From assembly GCF_020905295.1 (NCBI RefSeq), contig NZ_JAJJMM010000001.1, forward strand, positions 1,612,001 through 1,676,000: DNA of 64,000 nucleotides, given 5' to 3'. Source of the DNA: Flavobacterium piscisymbiosum. GTDB lineage: Bacteria; Bacteroidota; Bacteroidia; Flavobacteriales; Flavobacteriaceae. Made by a program: the position numbers and the translations under genes. The notes beneath the pieces were generated by a model, which was not told the origin of the DNA, ran no database searches, and saw nothing but the letters and a program-made list of their open reading frames with translations. Positions 61,894-64,000 of this stretch are shown one piece after another. Each line of letters begins with the position of its first letter. The first letter of the stretch is position 1.

Positions 61894-62880
61894 TTATTTA
61901 CTATCCCCATAATATCCTTTTGAAGATGTAATTGATTTACCAACAGTTGTTGACAGCAAGCCAGAGGAATCAATTTTTAAATTTCCTTTAGAAAGTTCAC
62001 TTGAAAAATTTCGTGCTTCTTCAATATTTGCTGTTGGAAACTCTTTTCTGAAAATTTCTTTCCAAATTTTTATTGCATCCGACTCTTTATCAGAATCAAC
62101 TAATTTTTTTGCTTCGTCAAGTTTCTGTTTAACTTCTTCTATATTGTCTTTGCTTGAATTGAATTTATTCTCAGAAGTAAAATCTTTAGATTTTAAGTGA
62201 TTCTCGGCGTTGAAAAACCAAAGACGTATTCCTTCCTCAAGATCAGAAAACTTGTCAGTTTCAAAAATGCTAATAGCAATTTCTTCAATGATATAAGAAG
62301 GTATCATTTTGTCATTTTCTCTGTTCCAATATTTTACTGCCTTAATTACTTTTTTTAGATTATAACCACAATATTTATCAGTATCCTCTAATCTTTGCGA
62401 TAAGCTTATAGGATTGGTAAATGTCCAGCTTTTTAGATCATGATTTGGTATTTTGTAGCCATCGCCTTCTTCAAAGCTAGGAAGTACATCAAAATTAATT
62501 TTACTTAAGTCAATTGTGACACAAGGTCTAGATTGAGAAACTTTGTCTTTATAATCTCCAATACCATTAAGATAATCCTTAAAATTTGTAAGAACTGTTT
62601 GAGGGTTAGGTAAATTGCCTTCTTCGTCAATCCATTCAGCTTTATTGAGAACAGCAAAAACGTCAACATCATCAAGTGGTCTTAATATTGTATCTCTTTC
62701 CCACGAACCATTAGTAAATGTTTCTTGAACAAATAAGTCACAATCCTCATGTGTTAGTTTATTATTTAAATTTTCAACTGAAGAAGTAATACTATCTTCT
62801 TGTTTGTCTGTAACCGAGATATTTTCAATCATTTCGGTTATTTTTTTAATTAATTTGGTCATATTAGTGAAATTTAACAT
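61894..62880 (-). CDS. CD-NTase (cGAS/DncV-like nucleotidyltransferase) of CBASS
   Basis: 328 residues. The SMODS active site is GSWERDTILRPLDDVDVFAV: Gly58-Ser59, with Asp71 and Asp73 as two metal ligands, and Asp131 in INFDVLPSF as the third. The fold continues through CGYNLKKVIKAVKYWN and MIPSYIIEEIAI. The enzyme makes a cyclic oligonucleotide on phage infection. The tail is rich in Ser/Gly and ends KGYYGDSK, exposed and suitable for E2 conjugation. First gene of a three-gene operon. It may also start at Met7. Confidence 0.9.
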   Translation of the reverse strand: MLNFTNMTKLIKKITEMIENISVTDKQEDSITSSVENLNNKLTHEDCDLFVQETFTNGSWERDTILRPLDDVDVFAVLNKAEWIDEEGNLPNPQTVLTNFKDYLNGIGDYKDKVSQSRPCVTIDLSKINFDVLPSFEEGDGYKIPNHDLKSWTFTNPISLSQRLEDTDKYCGYNLKKVIKAVKYWNRENDKMIPSYIIEEIAISIFETDKFSDLEEGIRLWFFNAENHLKSKDFTSENKFNSSKDNIEEVKQKLDEAKKLVDSDKESDAIKIWKEIFRKEFPTANIEEARNFSSELSKGNLKIDSSGLLSTTVGKSITSSKGYYGDSK

Positions 62881-63050
62881 AATTTTGTCAAAGTTTATGC
62901 CAAATGGGGAAACATGTCAAAATGACGTGTTTTCTGCCTAAATTACTTAAAAGCCTAAAATTAATTTTTAATTTGTCTTTTGGGGTATTTACTGTTTGAA
63001 GATTGAATAGGATAATTTATTTTCTTTCTGAAGAAAATTTAATCTAAAAC

Positions 63051-63082
63051 AAAAAAGCTTCTGATTTCTCAGAAGCTTTTTT
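63051..63082. terminator. Hairpin beside tRNA-Leu
   Basis: AAAAAAGCTTCTG and CAGAAGCTTTTTT stem; terminates tRNA-Leu on the minus strand. Confidence 0.88.
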
Positions 63083-63086
63083 TCAG

Positions 63087-63168
63087 TGCGGATAATAGGA
63101 CTCGAACCTACACGCCTTGCGGCACCAGATCCTAAGTCTGGCATGTCTACCAATTTCACCATATCCGC
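63087..63168 (-). tRNA. tRNA-Leu (UAG)
   Basis: 82 bases on the minus strand. Acceptor GCGGATA/TATCCGC, discriminator A, anticodon loop CTTAGGA (TAG), long variable arm typical of class II tRNA-Leu, and T-arm with GGTTCGAGTCC. CCA is not encoded. Confidence 0.95.
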
Positions 63169-63181
63169 TCAATTGTGGGTG

Positions 63182-63210
63182 CAAAGATAAACATAACTTC
63201 TATATTTCAA
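63182..63210 (-). promoter_or_regulatory. Promoter of tRNA-Leu
   Basis: Minus-strand TTG (63210-63208)-N18-TATCTTTG (63189-63182). Confidence 0.75.
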
Positions 63211-63247
63211 AGCATTTTTTGAAAAAAAATATTAATTCTCTTTTTTG

Positions 63248-63255
63248 TATTTTTG
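63248..63255 (+). promoter_or_regulatory. -7 box of the M20 dipeptidase gene
   Basis: TATTTTTG, 22 bases before the ATG at 63278. Confidence 0.45.
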
Positions 63256-63277
63256 AAATTCTATAAAAATTATTTCA

Positions 63278-64000
63278 ATGGAAAATATTAAGTCCTACGT
63301 TCAACAACATAAAGATCGCTTTATCAATGAGTTGATCGAATTATTAAAAATTCCGTCGGTAAGTGCCGACACTGCATATTCGCAAGATGTTATCGATACT
63401 GCCGAGGCCGTAAAGGAAAGTTTATCAAAAGCAGGCTGTGATTTAGTCGAAATTTGCGATACTCCGGGGTATCCAATTATATATGGAGAGAAAATAATCG
63501 ACCCAAATTTACCAACAGTTCTTGTTTACGGACATTATGATGTTCAACCACCAGATCCAATCGAATTATGGACATCGCCACCATTCGAACCCGTAATTAA
63601 AAAAACCGAAATTCATCCGGAAGGCGCAATCTTCGCTCGTGGTGCGTGCGACGACAAAGGTCAAATGTACATGCACGTAAAAGCCTTAGAGCTTATGGTG
63701 CAAACCAATACTTTGCCTTGTAATGTAAAATTCATGATTGAAGGCGAAGAAGAAGTAGGTTCAGCAAGTTTGGCCTGGTTTGTAGAACGCAATCAGGAAA
63801 AGCTGAAAAACGACGTAATTCTTATTTCAGATACCGGAATGATCTCGAACCAACAACCGTCGATCACGACAGGTTTACGTGGTTTAAGTTATGTAGAGGT
63901 TGAGGTTACAGGACCAAACCGTGATTTACACTCTGGTTTATACGGTGGAGCAGTAGCGAACCCAATCAATGTTTTGGCAAAAATGATTGCTTCTTTGCAT
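63278..64000 (+). CDS. M20 family dipeptidase, N-terminal part
   Basis: 241 residues present; the frame is open to the window edge. Motifs: LLKIPSVSAD at the start, metal ligand His in VYGHYDVQPPD, bridging Asp in ARGACDDKGQM, and the catalytic Glu pair in EGEEEVGS. The region VTGPNRDLHSGLYGG belongs to the dimerisation lid. It hydrolyses di- or small peptides with two zinc ions. There is no signal peptide, so it is cytoplasmic. Confidence 0.95.
   Translation, partial: MENIKSYVQQHKDRFINELIELLKIPSVSADTAYSQDVIDTAEAVKESLSKAGCDLVEICDTPGYPIIYGEKIIDPNLPTVLVYGHYDVQPPDPIELWTSPPFEPVIKKTEIHPEGAIFARGACDDKGQMYMHVKALELMVQTNTLPCNVKFMIEGEEEVGSASLAWFVERNQEKLKNDVILISDTGMISNQQPSITTGLRGLSYVEVEVTGPNRDLHSGLYGGAVANPINVLAKMIASLH

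Overview
The window is a stretch of a Flavobacterium-like chromosome (Bacteroidota). The evidence is low GC with AT-rich intergenic DNA, promoters of the Bacteroidota form TTG-N19-TAnnTTTG, almost no Shine-Dalgarno sequences, a TonB-dependent receptor with a carboxypeptidase-regulatory-like domain, a MurF-alanine racemase fusion, lipoproteins with a C-S-S-D-D surface-export-like start, and many palindromic intergenic repeats. The backbone is housekeeping and signalling; accessory modules are inserted into it.

Layout. 1-4.4 kb: start of a prolyl oligopeptidase, a TonB-dependent receptor and a His/Cys-rich protein that looks metal-related. 4.6-10.3 kb: an outer-membrane barrel protein, a PAP2-like membrane protein, murF-alr, mscL and asd. 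10.4-13.05 kb: an orphan immunity-gene array (two SUKH/SMI1-KNR4 proteins, an Imm22-like protein, a leucine-rich-repeat-like gene broken by an in-frame TGA, and a decayed copy of a SUKH 3' end). 13.4-16 kb: iron-sulfur genes (ferredoxin, NifU-like, Mrp/ApbC). 16.3-18 kb: an L,D-transpeptidase. 18-25.7 kb: an adaptor/ATPase/permease export operon, divergent from a sigma-54 activator and its histidine kinase, with a sigma-54-type promoter and a 15-bp-arm inverted repeat between them. 25.9-34.9 kb: alkyltransferase-like protein, LysE-type exporter, trmB, amt, an NTF2-like protein, a repeat lipoprotein, an exported flavodoxin-Rid fusion, an SDR protein and a hibernation factor. 35.2-39.5 kb: a candidate defence module (PLD nuclease-helicase-DUF3427, overlapping NUDIX, an unknown acidic protein, a zinc-ribbon mini-protein). 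40-52 kb: AsmA-like protein, thioredoxin, a TPR histidine kinase with a LytTR regulator, two lipoproteins, an NTF2-like protein, an M1 aminopeptidase and a DUF58 protein. 52.1-53.1 kb: two identical tRNA-Asp genes separated by triplicated repeats. 53.3-60.4 kb: AraC regulator, TolC-EmrA-EmrB-like efflux genes, a HAD phosphatase and a small gene. 60.7-62.9 kb: a three-gene CBASS operon (CD-NTase, E2-like protein, 4-TM effector) beside tRNA-Leu. The window ends in an M20 dipeptidase.

How the genes work together. The sensor kinase, sigma-54 activator, inverted repeat and -24/-12 promoter read as one closed circuit controlling the export operon. The CBASS genes form a complete short type II set: nucleotide second messenger, E2 conjugation of the synthase, membrane pore. 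The PLD-helicase and NUDIX genes are translationally coupled. The intergenic DNA carries several families of inverted repeats, often nested inside one another, and an 18-bp palindrome TCCCGATAGCTATCGGGA that recurs inside other repeats. These repeats are the most conspicuous structure that the genes do not explain.

All functional names rest on motif recognition by eye; no database search was run.
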